A stretch of DNA of 6,939 nucleotides, taken from the NCBI GenBank assembly GCA_938029995.1, contig CALHGI010000248.1, positions 1 through 6,939 of the forward strand, given 5' to 3'. The position numbers and the translations under genes were made by a program. The stretch comes from an uncultured cyanobacterium (lineage in GTDB: Bacteria; Cyanobacteriota; Cyanobacteriia; Phormidesmidales; Phormidesmidaceae). Shown here piece by piece: positions 1 to 5,276 of the stretch; the first letter of the stretch is position 1; each line of letters begins with the position of its first letter. Under the pieces are notes generated by a model. It had not been told where the DNA came from and searched no databases. It was given only the letters and a program-made list of their open reading frames with translations.

Positions 1-513
1 CGTCTAGCATCGATTATGGATGAGCTGTCGTTTCCGGCTAACCATCCTATTTTTAGGGAAGGTGAGGAGGGTCGGTCGCTCTACATCGTTGTATCGGGGC
101 GGGTAAAGGTGCATTTGAGATCGCAGGAGCTCACCACCCTAGAGAAAGGCACCTGCTTTGGTGAAATGTCCCTGTTTGATGCGGAACCGCGATCCGCCTC
201 GGTGACCACCCTCAACCCCTGCGACTGTCTGGTGCTCACCCAGCAGCAGCTATATGAAGCCATTGACGAAACCCCAGGCATCGCCGTAAATATTATTCGC
301 ATGCTGTCCCGCCGCATTCGCGAAATTAATAAAGAGCGTAACCGCCAGCCGTCTAACCAGCCCACGAAGCTTTCGCCCATGCTTCAGGACGCTCTACAGG
401 AAGTTAGCCCCACGGCGAGTCTCCATAACCTTAACCCTGCGGCCCAGGTAGTTCATCCGGCGGCCGCAACGCCCCAGGCAAGGCAGCGCCACGACAGCCC
501 GTGGCCTCTGTGA
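1..513 (+). CDS. Cyclic-nucleotide-binding (CAP-ED) domain protein, 5'-truncated by the window edge
   Basis: The reading frame is open to base 1, and an ATG at 16 lies inside the fold rather than before it: CAP-family domains normally have about 20-30 residues ahead of the 'FPANHPIFREGEEG' strand. The true start is therefore probably upstream. Counting from the ATG at 16, residues 6-80 show the beta-roll: 'FPANHPIFREGEEGRSLYIV', the glycine turn SGRV, then the phosphate-binding cassette FGEMSLFDAEPRSASV (48-63). The family's key acidic residue (E50) and arginine (R59) are kept, so ligand binding is plausible. A helix (PGIAVNIIRMLSRRIREIN) closes the domain. A low-complexity Pro/Ala/Gln tail of about 55 residues follows and shows no winged-helix DNA-binding domain, so this is not a classical Crp/Fnr regulator. 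The domain could be the C-terminal sensor of a larger protein such as a transporter, kinase or HEAT-repeat protein. Domain call is firm; the role is unknown. Confidence 0.8.
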   Translation, partial: RLASIMDELSFPANHPIFREGEEGRSLYIVVSGRVKVHLRSQELTTLEKGTCFGEMSLFDAEPRSASVTTLNPCDCLVLTQQQLYEAIDETPGIAVNIIRMLSRRIREINKERNRQPSNQPTKLSPMLQDALQEVSPTASLHNLNPAAQVVHPAAATPQARQRHDSPWPL

Positions 514-584
514 GCAATATGTGAGCCATCGGTCAGGAAAGTTCAGTCGGGGTCCATGGGCAGGCCGTCTTTAGGTCATAATGC

Positions 585-1289
585 ATGGAACGCAGGGGGC
601 GGCTTTCCATGGACGATCAACATTCGGATATACGGCCAGATCAACGACCCGGCAAACGGCTGGGGAAATGGCTGAAGTTTTTGGGGATTGCGATCGCAAC
701 CATCCTCCTAATTGGAGTCATTCAACGCTACGGCCTTAGCCAGCTCCGGGCCAATGTGGAAAGCCTAGGCGTTTGGGCCCCCCTAGGCCTATTTTTCCTC
801 CGATTTACCAGTGTTGTTATTCCCGCCCTACCAGGGACCGCCTATTCTGTTCTCGCCGGAGGGCTGCTGGGTTTCCCCCAGGGACTAGCCGTCATTTGTC
901 TGGCCGATGTCTGCTCCTGCAGCCTCAGCTTTTTCCTCTCCCGACGATTTGGCCGCAGCTTCGTCCAACGACTGATTGGCAAGCGATTTATCACCCGTGT
1001 CGACCGCCTAAGTCAAAAGCACCTGGAACGCAATTTCTTCCTCATGACCGCTTTTCTCATGACGGGGTTTTTCGACTTTGTCGCCTACGGTGTCGGCCTT
1101 ACCCAAGCCTCCTGGCTACGCTTTCTCCCCGCCCTTATCCTCAGCATTGCCATTTCCAATCCCCCCATTGTCGCCCTGGGGGCTGGCCTCCTAGAAGGTG
1201 GCAAGCTGTTATTAGTCTTTGCTATCTTAGGAGCCTTTGCCCTGGCAATTTTAACCGGATTACTCCAGCGCAAACAGCCCATAGAGTGA
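585..1289 (+). CDS. TVP38/TMEM64 (VTT/DedA-like) integral membrane protein
   Basis: A polytopic inner-membrane protein of about 226-234 residues, the usual size for the family. A charged N-terminus (to about residue 30) precedes hydrophobic segments at roughly 31-48, 63-80, 85-108, 151-172, 178-202 and 207-227. The VTT signature is visible in order: FFLRFTSVVIPALPG (70-84), AGGLLGF, an ADVCSCSLSFFLSRRFGR segment (107-124), and the second re-entrant region LMTGFFDFVAYGVGLTQASW (158-177). Family members are linked to lipid scrambling or small-solute transport and envelope homeostasis; no substrate can be read here. Two in-frame starts compete. The ATG at 609 has AGGGGG (594-599) about 9 bases upstream and looks better; the ATG at 585 has only a weak AGG at 573-575. 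The gene follows the cNMP gene by 71 bp and precedes the ABC gene by 52 bp on the same strand, so co-transcription is possible. Confidence 0.88.
   Translation: MERRGRLSMDDQHSDIRPDQRPGKRLGKWLKFLGIAIATILLIGVIQRYGLSQLRANVESLGVWAPLGLFFLRFTSVVIPALPGTAYSVLAGGLLGFPQGLAVICLADVCSCSLSFFLSRRFGRSFVQRLIGKRFITRVDRLSQKHLERNFFLMTAFLMTGFFDFVAYGVGLTQASWLRFLPALILSIAISNPPIVALGAGLLEGGKLLLVFAILGAFALAILTGLLQRKQPIE
690..697. repeat. HIP1 palindrome (GCGATCGC)
   Basis: This is an exact copy of the highly iterated palindrome typical of many cyanobacterial genomes, here inside the VTT gene. It is the only exact copy in the window and supports a cyanobacterial origin. Confidence 0.85.
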
Positions 1290-1341
1290 CCCATTTGGCC
1301 CGTTACGCCCTAAACGGTGATTAAACAAAAGCGTATTAACC

Positions 1342-2136
1342 ATGGTTCTAGAAGCACGTGACCTCAGGGGGGGCTATGGCAATCAAGCCATCATTGATCA
1401 AGTCACCCTAGCCCTAAACCAAGGTGAATGGCTCAGCATCCTAGGGGCAAATGGCTCCGGTAAGTCCACCCTACTAAGACTCCTGGGACGCATCCTATCC
1501 CCCCAAGGGGGGAGTATTTTACTCAACGGTCAAGACATCCATCGACTGTCGCCCACAAAAATAGCCCAAAAGTTAGCATTATTACCCCAACAACAAATTC
1601 TACCGACGGGGCTAACCGTCTATCAGCTGGTTAGTCTAGGTCGCTCTCCCCATCAACCCTGGTGGCAATGGGATCTAGGCACCGAGGACCATGAGCACAT
1701 TGAACAAGCCTTGGCCTGGACAGAAGTAGAACAGTATCGCCATCAGTCCGTATCAGCCCTATCCGGGGGGCAACGACAGCGCGCATTTTTAGCCCTAGCC
1801 CTGGCCCAACAACCCCAGGTTCTGCTCCTAGACGAGCCCACCACCTATCTAGACATCCACTACCAGTTACAGATCCTAGAACTTCTCCAGCGATTAAATC
1901 AACAAACTGATCTCTCCATCGTCACCGTGCTACACGACATCAACCTCGCCGCCCGCTACAGCGATCGGCTAGCCTTTATGCGCGCAGGAGAAATATGTGC
2001 CATGGGTCCTGTCCTCGACACCCTCACCACCAACATTGTGAATGAAGTATTTGAGGTTGATGTGGCTATTTTAGACACGCCCGTAGGCCCCCAGATCTGT
2101 CCCCTCTCCGCCAATCTAGCCCCATCGGCGGACTAG
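1342..2136 (+). CDS. FecE/FepC-type ABC transporter ATPase (iron-siderophore/cobalamin class)
   Basis: A cytoplasmic nucleotide-binding subunit of a metal-chelate importer, 264 residues, which is full family length. All ATPase motifs are intact: Walker A GANGSGKST (35-43), Q-loop glutamine in LLPQ (Q83), ABC signature LSGGQRQR (140-147), Walker B VLLLDEP (160-166), D-loop YLD (169-171) and H-loop H198 in VLHD. The helical insert (TVYQLVSLGRSPHQPWW) and the run TTYLDIHYQLQILELLQRLN are characteristic of the FecE/FepC/BtuD subfamily of siderophore, heme and B12 importers. The start ATG is inside a CCATGG; no strong Shine-Dalgarno is visible. No FecCD-type permease or periplasmic binding protein is in the window. 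The subunit either serves permeases encoded elsewhere or belongs to an operon split by rearrangement. Substrate cannot be fixed from the ATPase alone. Confidence 0.92.
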   Translation: MVLEARDLRGGYGNQAIIDQVTLALNQGEWLSILGANGSGKSTLLRLLGRILSPQGGSILLNGQDIHRLSPTKIAQKLALLPQQQILPTGLTVYQLVSLGRSPHQPWWQWDLGTEDHEHIEQALAWTEVEQYRHQSVSALSGGQRQRAFLALALAQQPQVLLLDEPTTYLDIHYQLQILELLQRLNQQTDLSIVTVLHDINLAARYSDRLAFMRAGEICAMGPVLDTLTTNIVNEVFEVDVAILDTPVGPQICPLSANLAPSAD

Positions 2137-2158
2137 CCTAGGGCCCCTTTTCCCCAGG
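2137..2158. repeat. GC-rich hairpin in the convergent gap after the ABC gene
   Basis: CCTAGGG (2137-2143) pairs with CCCCAGG (2152-2158) with one mismatch across the loop CCCCTTTT. It begins directly after the ABC stop codon, between two convergent genes. Neither strand has a U-tract after the stem, so it is not a standard intrinsic terminator, although it could stall or protect both transcripts. Read on the minus strand it resembles the palindromic element at 3806-3824 (CC..GG.AAA..GGG..CCTA) and may be a diverged copy. Confidence 0.4.
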
Positions 2159-2207
2159 GAGAAGAGGTTGGGGGACAAGGGAAAACCTGTAACCACTGAT
2201 GATGCTC

Positions 2208-3332
2208 TTACCGTGAACCAACAACGGCCAAGCGACGACTCCACTGATGTCTCATGCGACTGCTCAAGTCAGCCTGCTGCTCCACTGAGCCAGCCAACAA
2301 AACAGTCAAATACCCCGCCTGGACCGTGCCCCAGTTCACCAGAACAATTCCTGTTTTGGTAACTGGGTCAAACTCTAGACCCTCCAGGTTCAACTCCGAG
2401 ACGCTTCGATAATCCGTACGTAAGGTTTCACTACACCAGGTATCAACCCCTAAAAGTCTCGCAATCTCGGTTGGATAGGAAGACCCATTAAACCGGGGAT
2501 TACATTCAATCGCGTAGTAACTGGGGCCTTCAGCCGTATCCACAACCGCCACATCAAAACCAAAGATGCCCTGCATCCCTTGCTCAAACATCCACTCAGC
2601 CATGGGATCTACCACATGCCAAGGTTGATGCAATGTGGGATAGCGATTGCCACCATGGACACAACCATCCAAAATTTGCTCAGAAATAAGGGAACGCTCC
2701 AAACCATCTGACGTGACATGGTACTGAAGGTTAAGGAATGCCGAAGCCTGAATTTCAGCCTGGATCTGAAACGCCTTGTCCTTTGGAAACTGTTCTACGG
2801 CAGCCAGCAGATCGGTGGAATTTTCACACCGATAAATACCTACACCATGGTCGGACACAGCCAGTTTCACGTAACAGGGATATGGGAATGCCTCAAGACT
2901 TCCCAGCTCTCCCCGATGGCTGAAACACTGGGTAAACGGCACAGCGACCCCCAGCCGATGGGCTAGCTCCATAAAGTTGTTTTTCGAATTTATGTAGCGG
3001 ACAGTCTCATACCAATTGCTGTCTAGCTGCTGTAAACCCAGGGCACTGTCCTGGTCGTGATTGAATGCATTGCCAAAAAAGTACATCGATACTTGATGGG
3101 AAGGGTATTGAGCCAATTCCTCAAAATCCACATTCCAGATAATGTCATCGCTGTTTTCCAAGCCAATGCGGGCATAGTGCTCCCGTACAGTCGGCCAATC
3201 TTGAGCCAAGTCTGGGTGCAATTGAACCTTATCCCCAGGCTTACTCAGCCCTAGGACTCGGCCCGAAAAGAGATGAAGTCCCTCATTTCTATCTAGGGTA
3301 CTCATCGTAATATCGTGATTAAAAATCTTCAT
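2208..3332 (-). CDS. Stand-alone ATP-grasp superfamily ligase
   Basis: A 374-residue cytoplasmic protein with the layout of carboxylate-amine/thiol ligases that activate a carboxylate as an acyl phosphate. Residues 1-110 are a pre-ATP-grasp region (LHLFSGRVLGLSKPGD; HYARIGLENSDDIIW). The ATP-grasp fold starts near NSKNNFMELAHRLGVAVP (115-132). The nucleotide-binding lysine is K156 in YPCYVKLAVSDHGVGIYR. The metal/ATP-binding core is FGFDVAVVD (257-265), then IECNPRFNGSSYP (275-287) with E276, N278 and R280. The C-terminal strand pair GIVLVNWGTVQAGYLTVLLAG closes the domain. The ENPR-type motif groups it with carbamoyl-phosphate-synthetase/PylC-like enzymes, not with RimK- or microviridin-type graspetide ligases. 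No substrate is recognisable and no biosynthetic partner lies nearby. ATG at 3332 is the longest start; ATG at 3305 (M10) is an alternative. The stop codon is 71 bp from the convergent ABC gene. Confidence 0.85.
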   Translation of the reverse strand: MKIFNHDITMSTLDRNEGLHLFSGRVLGLSKPGDKVQLHPDLAQDWPTVREHYARIGLENSDDIIWNVDFEELAQYPSHQVSMYFFGNAFNHDQDSALGLQQLDSNWYETVRYINSKNNFMELAHRLGVAVPFTQCFSHRGELGSLEAFPYPCYVKLAVSDHGVGIYRCENSTDLLAAVEQFPKDKAFQIQAEIQASAFLNLQYHVTSDGLERSLISEQILDGCVHGGNRYPTLHQPWHVVDPMAEWMFEQGMQGIFGFDVAVVDTAEGPSYYAIECNPRFNGSSYPTEIARLLGVDTWCSETLRTDYRSVSELNLEGLEFDPVTKTGIVLVNWGTVQAGYLTVLLAGSVEQQADLSSRMRHQWSRRLAVVGSR

Positions 3333-3470
3333 TGAATTATTTTCTTGAAAACAACAACAGGCTCAATCGCTAACGCGCAACTGCACGAAATTAAATGAAG
3401 GTTTAAAATGCCGACTTTATAAATGCTCCAGAGGGCTGAATCGAAAAGAAACACCGAACCTCCAAACCAA

Positions 3471-3495
3471 GCATCAGCATGGAGGATGCTGATGC
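3471..3495 (-). other. Perfect 10-bp hairpin with CCUCC loop (minus strand)
   Basis: GCATCAGCAT (3471-3480) and ATGCTGATGC (3486-3495) are exact inverted repeats around a 5-nt loop. On the minus strand, the sense of the ATP-grasp gene, the loop reads CCUCC, the same as the 16S anti-Shine-Dalgarno core. A complementary GGAGG follows 7 nt downstream (3463-3459), so loop-to-tail pairing is possible. It lies about 140 bp before the ATP-grasp start. It could be an RNA element in the leader or part of a small RNA; the function is unknown. Confidence 0.45.
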
Positions 3496-3569
3496 ACTTG
3501 CGCAATGCTTCAAATCTAAAGTCAACGTTAAAGTTTTGTAACTTTGGATACCAAATACAAAGGGGAGCT

Positions 3570-3587
3570 AAGGGGCCATTCCATGGC
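3570..3587 (-). repeat. CCATGG palindromic element, copy A (inverted)
   Basis: AAGGGGCCATTCCATGGC is nearly the reverse complement of copy B at 3658-3677, differing by a 2-base insertion, and lies 70 bp from it. On the minus strand it contains a small hairpin, GCCA-TGGAA-TGGC (3587-3575). The two copies together could also pair into a long imperfect stem enclosing 3588-3657. Confidence 0.55.
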
Positions 3588-3654
3588 AATCGCACCGTCG
3601 AAAAGCCCAGATGGCAACCTATCCCACAGAACAAGACCAGAAATTTGTTTGCCG

Positions 3655-3677
3655 GGGGCCATGGAATAGGGCCCCTT
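3655..3677 (+). repeat. CCATGG palindromic element, copy B
   Basis: GGGGCC (3655-3660) pairs with GGCCCC (3670-3675) across the 9-nt loop ATGGAATAG. CTTAAAAAT follows the stem, matching the A-rich tail after copy C. It is the inverted partner of copy A. Confidence 0.55.
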
Positions 3678-3805
3678 AAAAATCGATTGATCTAATGTCA
3701 CTAAAGGCTGACATACGGATCGCAAGAATATTGGAATACTACAGGTTTTTCCTTAAAAACACTGATGACATTCACCGTTCCTAAGAGAAAACAGATTTAA
3801 CCGAT

Positions 3806-3824
3806 GGCCCATGGAAAAAGGGCC
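3806..3824 (+). repeat. CCATGG palindromic element, copy C
   Basis: GGCCC (3806-3810) pairs with GGGCC (3820-3824) across the 9-nt loop ATGGAAAAA. The loop start ATGGAA, loop length and A-rich tail match copy B. The third stem pair counted from the loop is C-G here and G-C in B, a compensated change. Confidence 0.5.
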
Positions 3825-3827
3825 TAT

Positions 3828-3859
3828 AAAAATTGTCTACAGGAAAAATCGTCTACAAA
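3828..3859. repeat. 16-nt tandem duplication at the end of the HTH gene
   Basis: AAAAATTGTCTACAGG (3828-3843) is followed directly by AAAAATCGTCTACAAA (3844-3859), identical at 13 of 16 positions. The second unit covers the HTH stop codon (3855-3853), so the duplication sits at the gene's 3' edge. Confidence 0.6.
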
Positions 3860-4161
3860 ACAGTCGGCGTACGAACGGATACGTCTATTGAAAACCCGGC
3901 CTTAGTCAATAACTGAATCAGATCCTCGACAGAGAAACGACTGATTTCACCGTTGATCAAATTTTGCATACGGGGAGAAGATTGGCGAAAGGCTTTGGCG
4001 GCCTCCTCCACGGTCCACTGGTTCCGCTGAATATACTGCCTCAGGGAAAGCATTAGCTCCGTCCGGATGCGTAAACTTTCAAGTTCGGCGATTTCAAGGT
4101 CTAAGGCTTCGTAGTCCGAAACCAAGAAACTACCTATTCCTACGTTCTGAAGCGAATTCAT
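3853..4161 (-). CDS. HigA/XRE-like helix-turn-helix antitoxin-type protein (orphan)
   Basis: A 102-residue protein matching the small HTH family typical of antitoxins in HigBA/RelE-like modules (HTH_37 type). The N-terminal part is acidic (SDYEALDLEIAELESLRIRT). The HTH core is LRQYIQRNQWTVEEAAKAFR (40-59), then SSPRMQNLINGEISRFSVED (61-80) with the recognition helix. The end LIQLLTKAGFSIDVSV is the usual family C-terminus. The expected action is binding its own promoter and neutralising a co-encoded ribonuclease toxin. In this family the toxin gene normally lies immediately upstream, but here only 129 bp separate the start from the divergent isoaspartyl peptidase gene, and no toxin ORF follows. 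It is therefore either a solitary regulator or what remains of a broken module. No clear Shine-Dalgarno precedes the ATG at 4161. Confidence 0.72.
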   Translation of the reverse strand: MNSLQNVGIGSFLVSDYEALDLEIAELESLRIRTELMLSLRQYIQRNQWTVEEAAKAFRQSSPRMQNLINGEISRFSVEDLIQLLTKAGFSIDVSVRTPTVL

Positions 4162-4290
4162 AATTGGTTAAGGATTCGTTACTCCATATCGTAGTCAAAT
4201 ATTTCTGTAGCAAATATAACTATTTTATAAAGAAACCGGCATATGAGTATGATACCGTTGGGCCTTGGGTCTTTTAAGCTTTATTGAGTC
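4162..4290. promoter_or_regulatory. Divergent promoter region between HTH gene and isoaspartyl peptidase gene
   Basis: This 129-bp A/T-rich spacer must hold promoters for both genes. For the plus gene, TATGAT (4248-4253) is one base from the -10 consensus; a weak TTTATA (4225-4230) sits 17 bp upstream, which would put the transcript start about 30 bp before the ATG. This is a pattern guess only. The HTH protein could bind here if it autoregulates, but I see no convincing operator palindrome. Confidence 0.35.
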
Positions 4291-5220
4291 ATGGTGAAAA
4301 AATTCTCTCTTATTATCCATGGCGGTGCTGGCGCATTGGAACAGATTAAACGGGAGGGAAATGAAGCAGACTATATGGAGAGCATTCGCCGCATTGTAGA
4401 GGATGGCCGCAATGTTCTCGCAGGGGGGGGCAGTGCCCTAGATGCGGTAGAACACTGCGCCATGAAACTCGAGGACGATCCCCTTTACAATGCCGGTCGT
4501 GGTTCTGTCCTAAATGAATATGGCGAAGTGGAGATGGACGCGGCCATTATGGATGGCGCAACATTTGAGGCCGGTGCGGTGGCAGGCATCACCTTAATTA
4601 AAAACCCTACCGTGCTGGCTCGGCAGGTGCTAGAAAAAAGCGAACATGTCATGCTTATTGGCAAAGGTGCCCAAGGGTTTGCCAAGTTCTGTGGCTTGCC
4701 CCAGATGGCCAATGATTACTTCGTGGTTGATGCCCGTGTTCGCCAATGGCGTGAGGCACAAAAAATGGGGCGGATGATGTTGGATCATGAGGCCGCTAAC
4801 CCCAGTCAAAAACTCGGCACCATTGGGGCGGTTGCCCAAGACTGTGCTGGGAATCTTGCCGCCGCCACCTCCACGGGGGGCATTGTGAACAAGCGATGGG
4901 GCCGGGTGGGGGATAGTCCCATTGTTGGTGCGGGGGTGTTTGCCGATAACGAAACCTGCGGTGTTTCTGCCACCGGCTACGGAGAACAGTTCCAACGCAC
5001 GGTGCTATGTAAGATGATTGCGGATTTTGTTCATTTTCAAAACATGGATGCCCATGGGGCGGCTAAAGCTGGCATTGATTATTTGGTTAAAAAAGTGCAG
5101 GGTATGGGCGGTGTGATTGTGATTGATCGTGCCGGGACATGTGCGGTGGGCCATTCTACATCGGGCATGATTTACGGTCTGATTGAGCACGGGGGAGAGA
5201 CGATCTGTAAGCTGGCATAA
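4291..5220 (+). CDS. Isoaspartyl peptidase/L-asparaginase (plant-type Ntn hydrolase)
   Basis: It hydrolyses isoaspartyl (beta-aspartyl) dipeptides and, more weakly, L-asparagine. It is made as one chain that cleaves itself into alpha and beta subunits. At 309 residues it is full length. The N-terminus IIHGGAGAL (8-16) is typical. The autocleavage site is LG/T176-177 in KLGTIGAVAQD, making T177 the nucleophile, supported by T195 in TSTGG and T228 in ATGYGE. Substrate-binding GRVGDSP supplies R205 and D208. All are spaced as in E. coli EcAIII with an offset of two. In cyanobacteria this family finishes cyanophycin breakdown by splitting beta-Asp-Arg released by cyanophycinase, but no cyanophycinase gene is in this window. 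ATG 4291 is followed at once by GTG 4294; no strong ribosome-binding site is seen. An IS begins 21 bp after the stop without damaging the gene. Confidence 0.94.
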   Translation: MVKKFSLIIHGGAGALEQIKREGNEADYMESIRRIVEDGRNVLAGGGSALDAVEHCAMKLEDDPLYNAGRGSVLNEYGEVEMDAAIMDGATFEAGAVAGITLIKNPTVLARQVLEKSEHVMLIGKGAQGFAKFCGLPQMANDYFVVDARVRQWREAQKMGRMMLDHEAANPSQKLGTIGAVAQDCAGNLAAATSTGGIVNKRWGRVGDSPIVGAGVFADNETCGVSATGYGEQFQRTVLCKMIADFVHFQNMDAHGAAKAGIDYLVKKVQGMGGVIVIDRAGTCAVGHSTSGMIYGLIEHGGETICKLA

Positions 5221-5234
5221 AAAGCATTACTGGA

Positions 5235-5241
5235 CCTGTTT
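5235..5241. repeat. Target-site duplication, left copy (CCTGTTT)
   Basis: CCTGTTT directly abuts the left inverted repeat and recurs directly after the right one at 6570-6576. IS256-family elements usually duplicate 8-9 bp; only 7 are identical here. Confidence 0.7.
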
Positions 5242-5269
5242 GAGAGTGATCTGAATTTTGTGTAAACGC
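5242..5269 (+). repeat. IS256-family left terminal inverted repeat
   Basis: It begins GAGAGTGATCT and continues with the conserved core GAATTTTGTGTAA (5253-5265). It is matched in inverse orientation at 6542-6569, with differences at positions 5, 8, 9, 11, 25 and 28 counted from the outer end. It ends 8 bp before the transposase stop codon. Confidence 0.85.
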
Positions 5270-5276
5270 TGTTTGT

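Larger units (their letters stand above)
3333..3852. other. 520-bp structured intergenic region
   Basis: This is the stretch upstream of the ATP-grasp gene and downstream of the HTH gene, both on the minus strand. It has no ORF with family-like sequence; the open frames of 90-101 codons on either strand have Cys/Trp-rich or patternless translations. It contains a perfect 10-bp hairpin (3471-3495), three related palindromic elements (3570-3587, 3655-3677, 3806-3824), a small A/T hairpin (GTTTTT 3745-3750 with AAAAAC 3755-3760) and a 16-nt tandem duplication that overlaps the HTH stop codon. The minus-strand promoter of the ATP-grasp gene should lie here, but no good -35/-10 pair stands out. 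Confidence 0.6.

Noticed and set aside
1..513. Crp/Fnr-type transcription factor
   Set aside because: After the nucleotide-binding domain the C-terminus is a low-complexity Pro/Ala/Gln tail without a winged-helix DNA-binding domain.
773..1324. 183-codon plus-strand ORF overlapping the VTT gene
   Set aside because: Its Pro/Arg/His-rich translation is a frame shadow of the VTT gene, which has clear membrane segments and family motifs.
2137..2158. Intrinsic terminator between the convergent ABC and ATP-grasp genes
   Set aside because: The stem exists, but no U-tract follows on either strand, so I list it only as a hairpin/repeat.
3655..3677. Intrinsic terminator at palindromic copy B
   Set aside because: The GC stem is followed by TTAAAAATC on the plus strand and CGGCAAAC on the minus strand, with no run of U. 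Similarity to copies A and C favours a repeat element.
3423..3695. 90-codon plus-strand ORF in the structured intergenic region
   Set aside because: It runs through the hairpin and two palindromic repeat copies, has no clear ribosome-binding site, and its translation lacks any domain-like pattern.
3333..3852. CRISPR array or graspetide-type precursor cluster
   Set aside because: The repeats here are few, unequal in spacing and in mixed orientation, so not CRISPR. No peptide with repeated Thr/Asp/Glu core motifs is encoded.
4630..4995. 121-codon minus-strand ORF inside the isoaspartyl peptidase gene
   Set aside because: It is entirely antisense to a complete, motif-verified gene and is best explained as a coding shadow.
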